Assembly (NCBI RefSeq): GCF_027923905.1 | Contig: NZ_AP026966.1 | Coordinates: 986,001-1,050,000 of the forward strand | Source of the DNA: Massilia varians | Lineage (GTDB): Bacteria > Pseudomonadota > Gammaproteobacteria > Burkholderiales > Burkholderiaceae_D | Length of the DNA: 64,000 nt | Direction of reading: 5' to 3' | Shown here: positions 16,813 through 25,332 of the stretch, in pieces | Position numbering within the stretch: position 1 is the first letter of the stretch | Layout of the letters: every line of letters begins with the position of its first letter | Translations under genes and position numbers: made by a program | The notes under the pieces: generated by a model | The model's database searches: none | Seen by the model: the letters and a program-made list of their open reading frames with translations, nothing else | Told to the model about the DNA's origin: nothing

Positions 16813-18573
16813 TCAGAATTCCTCCCACTCCGCGTCGGCGGTCTTGCGCTCCGCGCGCGCAGGAGGGGCAGGGCGGGCAGCCGGCTTGGCGCGCGCCGCC
16901 GGGGCCGTCGCCGCGTCGGGTTTGGCGGGCGGGGTGGCTGCCTTGGCGATGCGCGGCGCGGCCTTGCCGGCGCTGGCGCGGACCGGCCGGTCGGCCAGCT
17001 TGAAGACCGCGACGATCTGCGCCAGGTGCGCGGCCTCTTCCTTCATCGACTCGGTCGCCGCCGCCGATTCCTCCACCAGCGTCGCGTTCTGCTGGGTGAC
17101 GCCGTCCATGTCGGACACCGCGCGGTGCACCTGCTGGATGCCGCTCGCCTGTTCCTTGCTCGAATCGACGATCTCGCCCATGATCGCGGTCACCCGGCCG
17201 ATGCTCTCCACGATGCCGTTCATGGTGGCGCCGGCGCGGCCGGCCAGGTCGGCGCCCTGCGCCACGCGCAGCGTCGAGTCGTCGATCAGTTCCTTGATCT
17301 CCTTCGCCGCGGCCGCCGAGCGCTGGGCCAGGCTGCGCACCTCGCCGGCCACCACGGCGAAGCCGCGTCCCTGTTCGCCGGCACGCGCCGCTTCCACCGC
17401 GGCGTTCAGGGCCAGGATATTGGTCTGGAAAGCGATGCCGTCGATGACGCCGATGATGTCGACGATGCGCGCCGACGAGGCATTGATCGCCCCCATGGTG
17501 TCCACCAGCTGGCCCACCATGGCGCCGCCCTGCTGCGCCACCGTCGAGGCGGCTACCACAAGGCCGTTTGCCTCTTCGGCGCTGGCGGCGCTGTGCTGGA
17601 CCGCGTGCGCCAGCTCGTTCATCGAGGAGGCGGTCTGTTCCAGCGCCGCCGCCTGGCTCTCGGTGCGGCGCGACAGCTCCTGCGCTTCGCTGGCCATCGC
17701 ATCGCTCGATGCGCCGATGGTCGAGGTGCCGTCGCGCACCTGGCCGACGATCTGCGCCAGGCTGTCGCGCATGCGCCGCAGGGCGTGCAGCAGGCTCGAA
17801 TCGTCGCCCGGCCGCAGCGCGATCCGCACGTCCAGCTTGCCGGCGGCAATCTCGCCCGCCACGCGCGCCGCTTCGGCCGGTTCGCCGCCCAGGCGCCGGA
17901 ACAGCGCGCGCGCGAACAGCATGGCTGCCGCGACGCTGCCGGCAAGGCTCGACAGGCATAGGACAATCAACATGGTGGTGCTGGCGGCGGCGCCCTCCAG
18001 CACGTCCTGCGCCATGCTGTCGATGGTCTTGTGCTGCAGGGCCTGCAGCGCCGCCACCTTGTCCAGGTAGAGCTGGGTGGCCGGCACGAATTCGCGCTCG
18101 TACTGGGCCAGTGCATCGGGCGACTTGCCGTCGGCCTTCAGCTTCATTACCTGGTCGCGGGTCTCGATGTAGCGTGCGCGCGCTTCGGCGATCGCATCGA
18201 ACAGCGCCTTTTCCTCCGGCGTGTCGAGCAGTTTGCCGACCTTGTCCTGCAACACGCTGGTGCGCTGGCTCGACTCGAGGCTCTCGGCCGCGAAGGCCTT
18301 GGCCAGTTCCGGATCGCTCGAACGGGCGACCGCGGCGGTGCGCTTGGCCGACACCGAGGTGTTGAGCAGCCACTGCGAGGCCAGGGGCTCCTTGACCAGC
18401 GGGTGCCGGGTGAGCGCCTCGGTTTCTCGGGACATGAGCTGCAGGCGCCAGATGGCGACTGCGGCGGCGAGGGTAGAAATGACGATGACGATGGCAAAAA
18501 CGAGGCGTAGCTGAACGCGGACACTGGACATGGCGTTGGACACGGCGTCTCCCGAAGTGATGGTGGGCTCCAT
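16813..18573 (-). CDS. Methyl-accepting chemotaxis protein
   Basis: A 586-residue chemoreceptor. It has a first span at about 22-43, a four-helix-bundle sensor of about 160 residues, a second span at about 205-226, a HAMP domain, and a cytoplasmic signalling hairpin with the invariant tip ([18 protein letters not shown]). After the coiled coil comes an Ala/Pro/Lys linker, and the last five residues, EWEEF, match the pentapeptide that tethers CheR and CheB. The ligand is unknown. The start could instead be the ATG at 18531. No other chemotaxis genes are nearby. Confidence 0.92.
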   Translation of the reverse strand: MEPTITSGDAVSNAMSSVRVQLRLVFAIVIVISTLAAAVAIWRLQLMSRETEALTRHPLVKEPLASQWLLNTSVSAKRTAAVARSSDPELAKAFAAESLESSQRTSVLQDKVGKLLDTPEEKALFDAIAEARARYIETRDQVMKLKADGKSPDALAQYEREFVPATQLYLDKVAALQALQHKTIDSMAQDVLEGAAASTTMLIVLCLSSLAGSVAAAMLFARALFRRLGGEPAEAARVAGEIAAGKLDVRIALRPGDDSSLLHALRRMRDSLAQIVGQVRDGTSTIGASSDAMASEAQELSRRTESQAAALEQTASSMNELAHAVQHSAASAEEANGLVVAASTVAQQGGAMVGQLVDTMGAINASSARIVDIIGVIDGIAFQTNILALNAAVEAARAGEQGRGFAVVAGEVRSLAQRSAAAAKEIKELIDDSTLRVAQGADLAGRAGATMNGIVESIGRVTAIMGEIVDSSKEQASGIQQVHRAVSDMDGVTQQNATLVEESAAATESMKEEAAHLAQIVAVFKLADRPVRASAGKAAPRIAKAATPPAKPDAATAPAARAKPAARPAPPARAERKTADAEWEEF

Positions 18574-18719
18574 GCCGGTGCGGCCTGCCCGGATTCGGGG
18601 CGGCCGGCGGCACGTCGGAGAAGCGCACCCTGCTGTCAGGGCGGCAATCCATTAACTTAGAGCAAAATGTGGACCAGAAGTAATGAAGTCGATCAAACTA
18701 TGCGCGGACAATCTTTCAT

Positions 18720-18756
18720 AACGATTTCCGCATAAGAAGCTGTGATTTAAATCGTT
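18720..18756. promoter_or_regulatory. Inverted repeat upstream of the serine acetyltransferase
   Basis: Arms AACGATTT (18720-18727) and AAATCGTT (18749-18756) lie 21 bases apart in the AT-rich leader of the acetyltransferase gene. It is a plausible operator for a dimeric regulator; nothing identifies which. Confidence 0.3.
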
Positions 18757-18789
18757 CTCCCAAGCCGGCAAAGCAGGTAGGCTCGGCAC

Positions 18790-19707
18790 ATGAACAGCGA
18801 ACTCCCGCCCCCATCCGGCTCCGTGCAGTGGCACCTGGGCCCCATCATCGACGCGCTGCGCACCTCGCGCGAATCCACCCACAACATCCGCCACCAGGGC
18901 CGCGTGCGCGAGCTGCCCTCGCGCGAAGTGCTCACCCAGGTGGTGGGCGGCGTATCGGCGGCGCTGTTTCCTACCCATTACGGCCGGCCCGACCTGAACG
19001 ACGAGAGCATCGATTATTTTGTCGGCGACACGCTCAACGTCACGCTCGACCGGCTAGTGGGGCAAGTGCGGCGCGCGCTGCGCTTTGCTCCCCAGTTCGA
19101 AGAAGCCGACGAGGCCGCATTGGCGGAGCACGCGCAGGCGATCACGCGCGAATTCGCGGCCAGCTTGCCGGGCATCCGCGCACTGCTGGTGTCGGACGTG
19201 CAGGCCGCGCTGGCCGGCGATCCGGCCGCCAGCTCGGTGGCCGAGATCATGCTGTGCTATCCGGGCACCATCGCCATCCTCTACCACCGGCTGGCGCACT
19301 GCCTGCACCGCCTTGGCGTGCCCTTCCTGGCACGCCTGATCGCCGACATCGGCCATTCGCTGACCGGCATCGACATCCATCCCGCGGCCAGCATCGGCGG
19401 CAGTTTCTTCATCGACCACGGCACCGGCGTCGTCATCGGCGAGACCGCCATCATCGGCGAGCGGGTGCGCCTGTACCAGGCGGTCACCCTGGGCGCCAAG
19501 CGCTTCCCGGTGGATGCCAGCGGCGCACTGGTCAAGGGTGCGCCGCGCCACCCGATCGTCGAGGACGACGTGGTCATCTATGCCGGGGCCACGGTACTGG
19601 GGCGCATCACGGTCGGCGCCGGCTCGACCATCGGCGGCAATGTCTGGCTGACGCAAAGCGTCCCGCCGGGCAGCAACGTGTCGCAGGCGCAGTCGCGCAA
19701 TACCTGA
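18790..19707 (+). CDS. Serine O-acetyltransferase (EpsC/CysE type)
   Basis: A 305-residue serine acetyltransferase that makes O-acetylserine for cysteine synthesis from acetyl-CoA. It has the helical N-terminal domain and the left-handed beta-helix of hexapeptide repeats. The conserved His residues are in IDIHPAASIGG (near 197) and IDHGTGVVIG (near 210), followed by VTLGAK. The length fits the longer EpsC branch. The stop codon sits inside the first unit of a 4 x 14-bp tandem repeat. Confidence 0.92.
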   Translation: MNSELPPPSGSVQWHLGPIIDALRTSRESTHNIRHQGRVRELPSREVLTQVVGGVSAALFPTHYGRPDLNDESIDYFVGDTLNVTLDRLVGQVRRALRFAPQFEEADEAALAEHAQAITREFAASLPGIRALLVSDVQAALAGDPAASSVAEIMLCYPGTIAILYHRLAHCLHRLGVPFLARLIADIGHSLTGIDIHPAASIGGSFFIDHGTGVVIGETAIIGERVRLYQAVTLGAKRFPVDASGALVKGAPRHPIVEDDVVIYAGATVLGRITVGAGSTIGGNVWLTQSVPPGSNVSQAQSRNT

Positions 19708-19757
19708 CGCAGGGTACCTGACGCAGGGTAGCTGACGCAGGGTAGCTGACGCAGGGT
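19702..19757 (+). repeat. 4 x 14-bp tandem repeat across the acetyltransferase stop
   Basis: Four consecutive 14-base units: two ACCTGACGCAGGGT followed by two AGCTGACGCAGGGT. The first unit contains the acetyltransferase TGA. The array ends 33 bases before the next gene's ATG. Because the unit length is not a multiple of three and each unit contains TGA, every frame is closed. Confidence 0.95.
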
Positions 19758-19790
19758 AGTAAGCGGCGGCGCCTTTGCTATCATGGCGCG

Positions 19791-20486
19791 ATGTCCATCC
19801 TGCTCGTACCCGGCTACATGGCCGACGAAACGCTCTGGGACGACGTGGCGGGGCCGCTCGAACGATTCGGGCCGCTCGTGCACGCCGACCTGCGCCACGA
19901 TTCCTCCATCGAAGCCATGGCCAGCCGCGCGCTCGCCGCTGCTCCTGCCAGCTTCATCCTGGTCGGCTTCTCGATGGGCGGCTATGTCGCCCGCGAGATC
20001 GCGCGCCTGGCGCCCGGCCGGGTGCGCGCGCTGGTCCTGATCGCCACCTCCACCCGCGCCGATACCCCTTCGCTGCGCCACAGCCGCGCCACGGTCGGCA
20101 AGGCCGCGCCTTCGGTCGCCTTCTCCGGCCTGAGCAAAACTGCGATCGCCACCTCGCTGCATCCAAAACAGGCCGCCAACGAGGCCCTCATCGAGCGGGT
20201 GCGCGCGATGGGCGTGCGCCTGGGCGGCGAGGTGTTCCGACGCCAGTCGGCGATCGTGCGCAGCAGCGACCGCGAGCGGCTGATTGACATCCGCTGCCCG
20301 ACGCTGATCATTGCGGCGGGGCAGGATCGGCTGCGCTCGCGCGAGGAATCCGAGGAGATGCATGCCGCGATTCCCGGATCCGAACTCGCCGTCATCGAGG
20401 ACAGCGGCCACATGCTGCCGCTCGAGGCGCCGCAGGCGCTGCTGGCCATCGTCGGGCCCTGGCTTCAGAAAGTGACGGCAGCCTGA
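19791..20486 (+). CDS. Alpha/beta-fold hydrolase
   Basis: A 231-residue cytoplasmic hydrolase. The nucleophile elbow GFSMGG places Ser near 61, an acid is likely in IIAAGQDRL, and the catalytic His is near 207 in EDSGHMLPLE. Together these are a complete Ser-Asp-His triad. The opening LLVPGYMADETLWDD resembles small carboxylesterases and BioH/MenH-like hydrolases. The substrate is unknown. It follows the acetyltransferase and may share its transcript through the repeat. Confidence 0.88.
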   Translation: MSILLVPGYMADETLWDDVAGPLERFGPLVHADLRHDSSIEAMASRALAAAPASFILVGFSMGGYVAREIARLAPGRVRALVLIATSTRADTPSLRHSRATVGKAAPSVAFSGLSKTAIATSLHPKQAANEALIERVRAMGVRLGGEVFRRQSAIVRSSDRERLIDIRCPTLIIAAGQDRLRSREESEEMHAAIPGSELAVIEDSGHMLPLEAPQALLAIVGPWLQKVTAA

Positions 20487-20580
20487 GCAGGGTGTAGACG
20501 GCTAGCTTGATCTGTTCTCGCCTGTCTATTGCCGCGCGCAAGGTCAATCCCTATCAGCCTTGAGCTTCCTCAAAGCTCGC

Positions 20581-20626
20581 CCTTCGTCACGCCAAGATGT
20601 CGCCGGTCTAACCGACGTGACGAAGG
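20581..20626 (+). promoter_or_regulatory. Hairpin that buries the ribosome site of the protease-fusion gene
   Basis: CCTTCGTCACG (20581-20591) pairs perfectly with CGTGACGAAGG (20616-20626), an 11-bp stem. A small inner helix (CGGT with ACCG) sits in the loop. The right arm contains most of the AAGGAG Shine-Dalgarno (20623-20628), 8 bases before the ATG at 20635. This is the layout of a translational switch such as a thermometer or a protein-responsive leader. Confidence 0.6.
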
Positions 20627-20634
20627 AGACTTCC

Positions 20635-22938
20635 ATGGACGACAATCCGGCCGCAAGCCTGGTTTCGCAGAAGGGCGTTCATCCGGCGCCGGCGCCTGCG
20701 CACATCGCCGCGCTCAAGGAGCGGCAGAACCGTGCCGCAGCCGGGCGTTTCGAGGCGAGGAAGGCAGTTCGGCAACAAGCCGACAAGCTGAGGGACCAGG
20801 GATTGTTCCTTGAACTCGAAGACCCGGCACACATTGCAGAGCGTGCCGCGCGCAAGGGAGGACAGGCGCAGGCAAGTCCCCATCTCGTACAGGCGGTGAT
20901 CAGCTCCACCAAGATGCCCGCGCGCAGCATGAGCGCGGCCATCGAACGCCTCATCGGCAGCAACGATCTGCTGCCGGTGGCCTATTTCGAGCGCAGCGCC
21001 CTGGCTGCCGATGCAGTCGGGCGCATGGTCACGAGCGACGGGCAAGGCCACGAGCTGAGCTATGGCACCGGCTTCCTGGTGGCGCCAGGAGTGATCCTCA
21101 CCAACCACCACGTCTTGCCGGATGCGGACACGGCCGGGCTGAGCGTCATCCAGTTCGACTACCAGGCCGGCATCGACGGACAGATGGAACATGTCGACGT
21201 TGCGCACATCGACAAGAGCCGCTACCTGTCGAACGAAGAGTTGGACTTTGCTTTGGCCGGCATCGTTCCGGCGCCGGGATCCCGCCAGCGGACCGTGGTG
21301 CCGTTGATCGCCTCCACCGCGAAGATACTTCCTGACGAGCCGGTCTCGATCATCGAGCATCCCGGGGCCCAGCCCAAGCAGGTGGCCCTGCGCGACAACA
21401 AGGTGGTCGACCTGCTGCCCGACTTCGTGCATTACACGACCGACACCGAGCTAGGCGCATCGGGATCGCCGGTGTTCAACGACCAGTGGGAAGTCGTGGC
21501 GCTGCACCATGCAAGTGTGCCCGGCGACGGGACGGGCGCGGCGGGCGTACCGGCCAGCTGGGTGGCCAACGAGGGAGTCCGGATCAGCCGTATCGTGTCC
21601 TACCTGAAGGCATTGGACAATCTGCCGGCACCGGTCCGGCAGATGGTTTCCCTCGTCTTGCAGCAAGAGGCGGTCACGCCCTTGCCCAGCCTCGATGGCG
21701 GCGCAGCAGCCAGCCCGGCAGCCGGCCCGGCACCCGGGCCCGGTGAGCACCAGGGAAAGCAGAGGGAAACAAAGACCGTCGCGCCGGCGACCCGCTGTTC
21801 CCTCGACGCCGGTGCCTACCTGACCGAGATCACGATCAGCGTCCGCCCGAACGATGCGCGCGCGCCCATGCCGGCGCGCCACGAGGGCCTGGGATTGGAC
21901 CTCGTGCGCGGAATGTCGGGCATGCAGACCAGCTTGCCCGCCTTTATCCAGACGCTCGAGCCCGGCGATGTCCTGCTGTACAACGGCACGGGAATCCTGT
22001 CGGATGCGATCAAGTATTTCACCAACAGTGACGTGAGCCATGCCGCCTTGTACCTGGGCGGGGACGGCAAGGGCCTCATCGGCGAGGCGGTGGATGCCGG
22101 CCTGATCCGCGATCCCCCGGAACAAAGCTTTCCCGGTCACAACTGGGTCGTGGTGCACCGTTTCCGCGACAAGCGCGACATGCGGCCCGTGCTTGATCGA
22201 GGCAATTACTACCTGGACAAGAAGCTGCAGTACGCCTATCCGCAGCTTGTTTTCCTCGGCATCTTGCTGCTGACGAGAAAGTTACGTCCTTCAGGCATGC
22301 TGGGGAAGATGATCCAGGCGGTGTCGGTGGCTGCGGCAGAGACCCTCGACAAGTTCCTCGAAAGCGGAAAGGAACTGATGATCTGCTCGGAATTCGTGTA
22401 CCGGGCCTATGACGAAGCGCTCAGCGGCCAGGGCAATCCATTTCACCTGCAGATTCCCGGGGGCGCCACGGAAGCCTACGCCCCGACCGCGCCCGCCATC
22501 GAGGAGGGAAGCATCGCCGCTACCTTGCTGGCGCAGCCGCAGTTGCTGCAACCGGGTTTTGCCGAGGCGGCCGAGCGTGCGGCCGTGCAGTTGCCGCTCA
22601 ACCAGGAGCTGCTTCAGAAGCAGGCTGAAAAGTTCGTGGCCGAGTACCTGGCCGAGCTTCACTACGGCAGGCCGCCGAGCGAACCGAGCGAGCGCCTTGT
22701 TCTGGAAGCGCAACTCGGCGCCGCCGTGTCGAGGTTCGCCATCGCCTTGGCCGCCGTACGCTACCAGAACGCCGGAGCAGGCAAGGAAGAAGCGCTGGCG
22801 GCCGCGCGCCAACCGGCAGCCTTCGGAGGAGGGCTGCCCCCGGCGCTGCAGGCCCTGTTCCGATCACCCGCCGACTTCGTGACGCCGGCAGACCTGCGGC
22901 AGTCGCCCAGCCTGGCCGAGGTCGGCCGCATCTTCTGA
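20635..22938 (+). CDS. Trypsin-like protease fused to a papain-like (YiiX/NlpC-type) domain
   Basis: A 767-residue protein without a signal peptide. Residues about 100-335 form a trypsin-like domain with a full triad: His159 in TNHHV, Asp204 in ELDFAL and Ser276 in GASGSP. After a Pro/Gly/Ala linker (about 365-400), residues about 435-600 look like a circularly permuted NlpC/P60-type domain: GDVLLYNG, His469 in DVSHAALYLG, and Cys584 in ICSEFVYRAY. The C-terminal 150 residues are helical. The ATG at 20635 follows AAGGAG; an upstream in-frame ATG at 20560 lies before the leader hairpin. Targets are unknown. Confidence 0.82.
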   Translation: MDDNPAASLVSQKGVHPAPAPAHIAALKERQNRAAAGRFEARKAVRQQADKLRDQGLFLELEDPAHIAERAARKGGQAQASPHLVQAVISSTKMPARSMSAAIERLIGSNDLLPVAYFERSALAADAVGRMVTSDGQGHELSYGTGFLVAPGVILTNHHVLPDADTAGLSVIQFDYQAGIDGQMEHVDVAHIDKSRYLSNEELDFALAGIVPAPGSRQRTVVPLIASTAKILPDEPVSIIEHPGAQPKQVALRDNKVVDLLPDFVHYTTDTELGASGSPVFNDQWEVVALHHASVPGDGTGAAGVPASWVANEGVRISRIVSYLKALDNLPAPVRQMVSLVLQQEAVTPLPSLDGGAAASPAAGPAPGPGEHQGKQRETKTVAPATRCSLDAGAYLTEITISVRPNDARAPMPARHEGLGLDLVRGMSGMQTSLPAFIQTLEPGDVLLYNGTGILSDAIKYFTNSDVSHAALYLGGDGKGLIGEAVDAGLIRDPPEQSFPGHNWVVVHRFRDKRDMRPVLDRGNYYLDKKLQYAYPQLVFLGILLLTRKLRPSGMLGKMIQAVSVAAAETLDKFLESGKELMICSEFVYRAYDEALSGQGNPFHLQIPGGATEAYAPTAPAIEEGSIAATLLAQPQLLQPGFAEAAERAAVQLPLNQELLQKQAEKFVAEYLAELHYGRPPSEPSERLVLEAQLGAAVSRFAIALAAVRYQNAGAGKEEALAAARQPAAFGGGLPPALQALFRSPADFVTPADLRQSPSLAEVGRIF

Positions 22939-22976
22939 TGCGACTGGCCAAGTCCTTGATGGTGTCAGGCGTGCTG

Positions 22977-23867
22977 TCAAGCCATCGCAGAGGCCGACCA
23001 GCCGCGCAGGCCGCGGATCGCCTCTTCCTTGAGCTTGGCTTCGATCTCGATGTAGGGCGCGGCCAGGTAGGAGGAGGGCATCACCTCGATCAGGTCCGCA
23101 TGCTGGCGGTCGTTGAAGCCTTCGCGCCCGTTCGAGATGTGCACCAGCTGGTGCGCGGGATCGGCCCAGGTTTCCCTCGCCTTGCGCAGCATGGCGCCCA
23201 CGCTGGGGTCTTCATAGCTGTCCAGCTTGGCGTGCACCACATGGTGGTGGGCGTCGAAGACCATCGGCACGCCGGCGCGCATGCAGATCTCGTAGATTTC
23301 CTGCGCGCCATAGGCGTATTCATCGTTTTCCAGCCCCAGGCGGCAGCGGATCGCATCGGGCAGCAGGGCGATGCGCTCCACCAGCGCGTCGGCGCGATTG
23401 CCCTTGCCGCCGTGGATCTCTAGCAGTGCCCAGGGTGAGCGCGGCTGCTCCAGGAGGTCCATGATCTCGGCATGCATCTGCAGGATCTTGACGCTGTTCG
23501 CCACCACGCCTTCCGAATCCGAATTGAGCACGACGAACTGGTCCGGGTGCATCACCAGCCGGATGCCGCGTTCCAGCGCGCGCCGGCCCGAGCGTCCCAG
23601 GGTCGTGGCGAAGGGCGCCAGCACCTCGCGTCCGATGTCTTCGTCGGCGAAGGGGAAAATCGAGGAGGGCAGGCGGTACAGGCGGATGTCCTCGGCTTCG
23701 CAATAGCGCAGCGCCTTGTCCAGGGTCTGGATGTTGTCGCGGTACAGGTCTTCGAGCAGCTTGCGCTGGGCGTCCAGGCTGTGCTCGAGCAAGCGCTTGC
23801 GCGTGACCGTGCGGTAGCGGACGTCTTTCGAGGCGGTGATGCAGACGAGGCCGAGGTTCGGTTGCAT
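22977..23867 (-). CDS. uvsE: UV damage endonuclease UvsE
   Basis: A 296-residue UvsE/UVDE family nuclease, a TIM-barrel enzyme that nicks 5' to UV photoproducts and starts an excision-repair route independent of UvrABC. It begins MQPNLGLVCIT and shows the metal-site segments RLVMHPDQFVVLNS, LEIHGGKGNRADAL, LENDEYAYG, VFDAHHHVVH and LVHISNGREG in family order. The ATG at 23867 was chosen because the family starts there. It converges with the protease-fusion gene with 38 bases between. Confidence 0.93.
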   Translation of the reverse strand: MQPNLGLVCITASKDVRYRTVTRKRLLEHSLDAQRKLLEDLYRDNIQTLDKALRYCEAEDIRLYRLPSSIFPFADEDIGREVLAPFATTLGRSGRRALERGIRLVMHPDQFVVLNSDSEGVVANSVKILQMHAEIMDLLEQPRSPWALLEIHGGKGNRADALVERIALLPDAIRCRLGLENDEYAYGAQEIYEICMRAGVPMVFDAHHHVVHAKLDSYEDPSVGAMLRKARETWADPAHQLVHISNGREGFNDRQHADLIEVMPSSYLAAPYIEIEAKLKEEAIRGLRGWSASAMA

Positions 23868-24003
23868 GGTGTCCTGGGGTGGGGTGATGGTGCGTTCCAG
23901 TCTATCCACATTGGCTTTGCCGGCGCGTTCGCTTAAGGCGCCTTGCGCCATGTTCCCGGGACAGCTCAGGGACAGGACTCCGCACCGTGCGGAATTGCCC
24001 GCT

Positions 24004-24906
24004 TCAGCGCGGCCTGCCGAACACCTGGGTCCAGTACACGATGCCGCTGCGCTTTTCCGTAGTGACGCCATAGGCCGCGCCCATGTCGGTAAAGCCCGGG
24101 TTCATGATGTTGGCGCAGTGCCCCGGGCTGTCGAGCCAGCCGGCGATGGCTTCGTCGGGCGTGCTCTGGCCGAAGGCGATGTTCTCGCCCACCCGCTGCC
24201 AGGCATAGCCGGCCCGCGTCGCGCGGTCGGCCGGCATGCTGCCGTCCCTGGCCCTGTGGCCGAAATAGCGTCGCGCCGCCATGTCGCGGCTGTGGGACAG
24301 CGCGGCTTCGCCCAGTTGCGGATTCCAGCTCACGGGCGGCGCCGCCGCGAACTGCTGCTTGCCGCAGCGGCGCGCGCTGGCCCGGGCCGCATTCACGCCG
24401 TCCAGGATGGCCTTGCCGGCCACGTGCCAGTCCGGAAACGATTCGGACGGCAGCGGCGGCGCCGGACGGGCCAGGATCACAGTCCATTCGTTCCCCTCTC
24501 GGTAACTGCCGACGGCCGAGTAGCGGGTGTCGAGCAGGGTCCTGCAGTATTTTTCCTGCAGCACCGCCATCGCTTCCGCCGCGGACTGCGGGCCGTTGAC
24601 GCTGACCGATACGGCGCGCTCGGCGGCGTACCCGGCGTGCTCGAGCGCGAGTTCGATGAAGGTGCCCGGGCCGATGCGCACCCGCGCCAGTGCCGGATGT
24701 GCCGTCAGCGCCGCGGCCGGCGCGGCGGCCCGGCCCGCGCAACTGCCCGGCGCGCTGCGATAGGCATTGACCAGGGTGGTGAGCTGCTCGGCGCCATAGG
24801 CTGGCGCCGGCACGGCTGCGGCCATGCCGGGCCACGCGGCGAGCGCGAGCAGCAGCGGCGGGGCGGCGCGTGAAAGACTTGGCAGAGTCAGGATGTTCGT
24901 TGGCAA
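24004..24906 (-). CDS. CAP (SCP-like) domain secreted protein
   Basis: About 300 residues with a signal peptide ending near PGMAAA, an N-terminal region with its own YRSAPGSC segment, and a C-terminal CAP domain. CAP motifs include VNAARASARRCG, SHSRDMAARRYFGHRARDG, GENIAFGQ and WLDSPGHCANIMNPGF, with the usual cavity His and Glu residues. The N-terminal part may be a degenerate second copy. No ATG starts the frame; TTG at 24906, six bases after GGGG, gives the best signal peptide, and TTG at 24960 is the alternative. Confidence 0.82.
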   Translation of the reverse strand: MPTNILTLPSLSRAAPPLLLALAAWPGMAAAVPAPAYGAEQLTTLVNAYRSAPGSCAGRAAAPAAALTAHPALARVRIGPGTFIELALEHAGYAAERAVSVSVNGPQSAAEAMAVLQEKYCRTLLDTRYSAVGSYREGNEWTVILARPAPPLPSESFPDWHVAGKAILDGVNAARASARRCGKQQFAAAPPVSWNPQLGEAALSHSRDMAARRYFGHRARDGSMPADRATRAGYAWQRVGENIAFGQSTPDEAIAGWLDSPGHCANIMNPGFTDMGAAYGVTTEKRSGIVYWTQVFGRPR

Positions 24907-24960
24907 GATCAACCCCAGCCGCGCGTACCGCGGCCATGCATCGCATTGAATCAATAGCAA

Positions 24961-25332
24961 TTGACAGGAAACTAAGCCGGCCCCAATGCAAAAACGCCGA
25001 CCCCAGGTCAGCGTTTGTCGGGCCGGACAGAAGCAATGGCGCCGCTGTCCGATGCATCCACTATAGCAGCGCCGCCGTCAGCGGCAAAGCGCGACGCTGT
25101 AACAAGCCGCAACAGCGTGGCCCTGCCTTGTATGCGCCAATCGACGGTCATGCGCGCGTCATCTGCCGCTGTTAAGCTAAATTTCTTGAAAGAAATTTTT
25201 TGCTTACTTGTTGCACTTGCGACCGAAGTGTTTGCCTTTTACCGCGGACCGGAACACAATTGGATTCCTGCAATAAACACAACACAGGAACCGCGCAGCC
25301 AGCACCGCATCCAGCAAGGAAGTCGAGGCACC
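24961..25332. other. Divergent intergenic region with several dyads
   Basis: This gap between the CAP gene (-) and the diguanylate cyclase gene (+) has no convincing gene. It contains an imperfect AACGCCGACC/GGTCAGCGTT stem flanked by A and T runs (24986-25016), a 7-bp inverted repeat (25094-25118), and an AT-rich 9-bp dyad at 25179-25198. A frame continuous with the cyclase crosses it, but composition and lack of a ribosome site suggest it is not translated. Confidence 0.45.
25179..25198. promoter_or_regulatory. AT-rich dyad upstream of the diguanylate cyclase gene
   Basis: Arms AAATTTCTT and AAGAAATTT separated by GA form a near-continuous 20-base palindrome in an otherwise GC-rich region, about 135 bases before the cyclase ATG. 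It is a candidate operator; the binding protein is unknown. Confidence 0.4.

Noticed and set aside
25015..25332. An N-terminal extension of the diguanylate cyclase with a hydrophobic stretch
   Set aside because: It crosses a dyad and AT-rich non-coding sequence, has no ribosome site and does not match cyclase N-termini.
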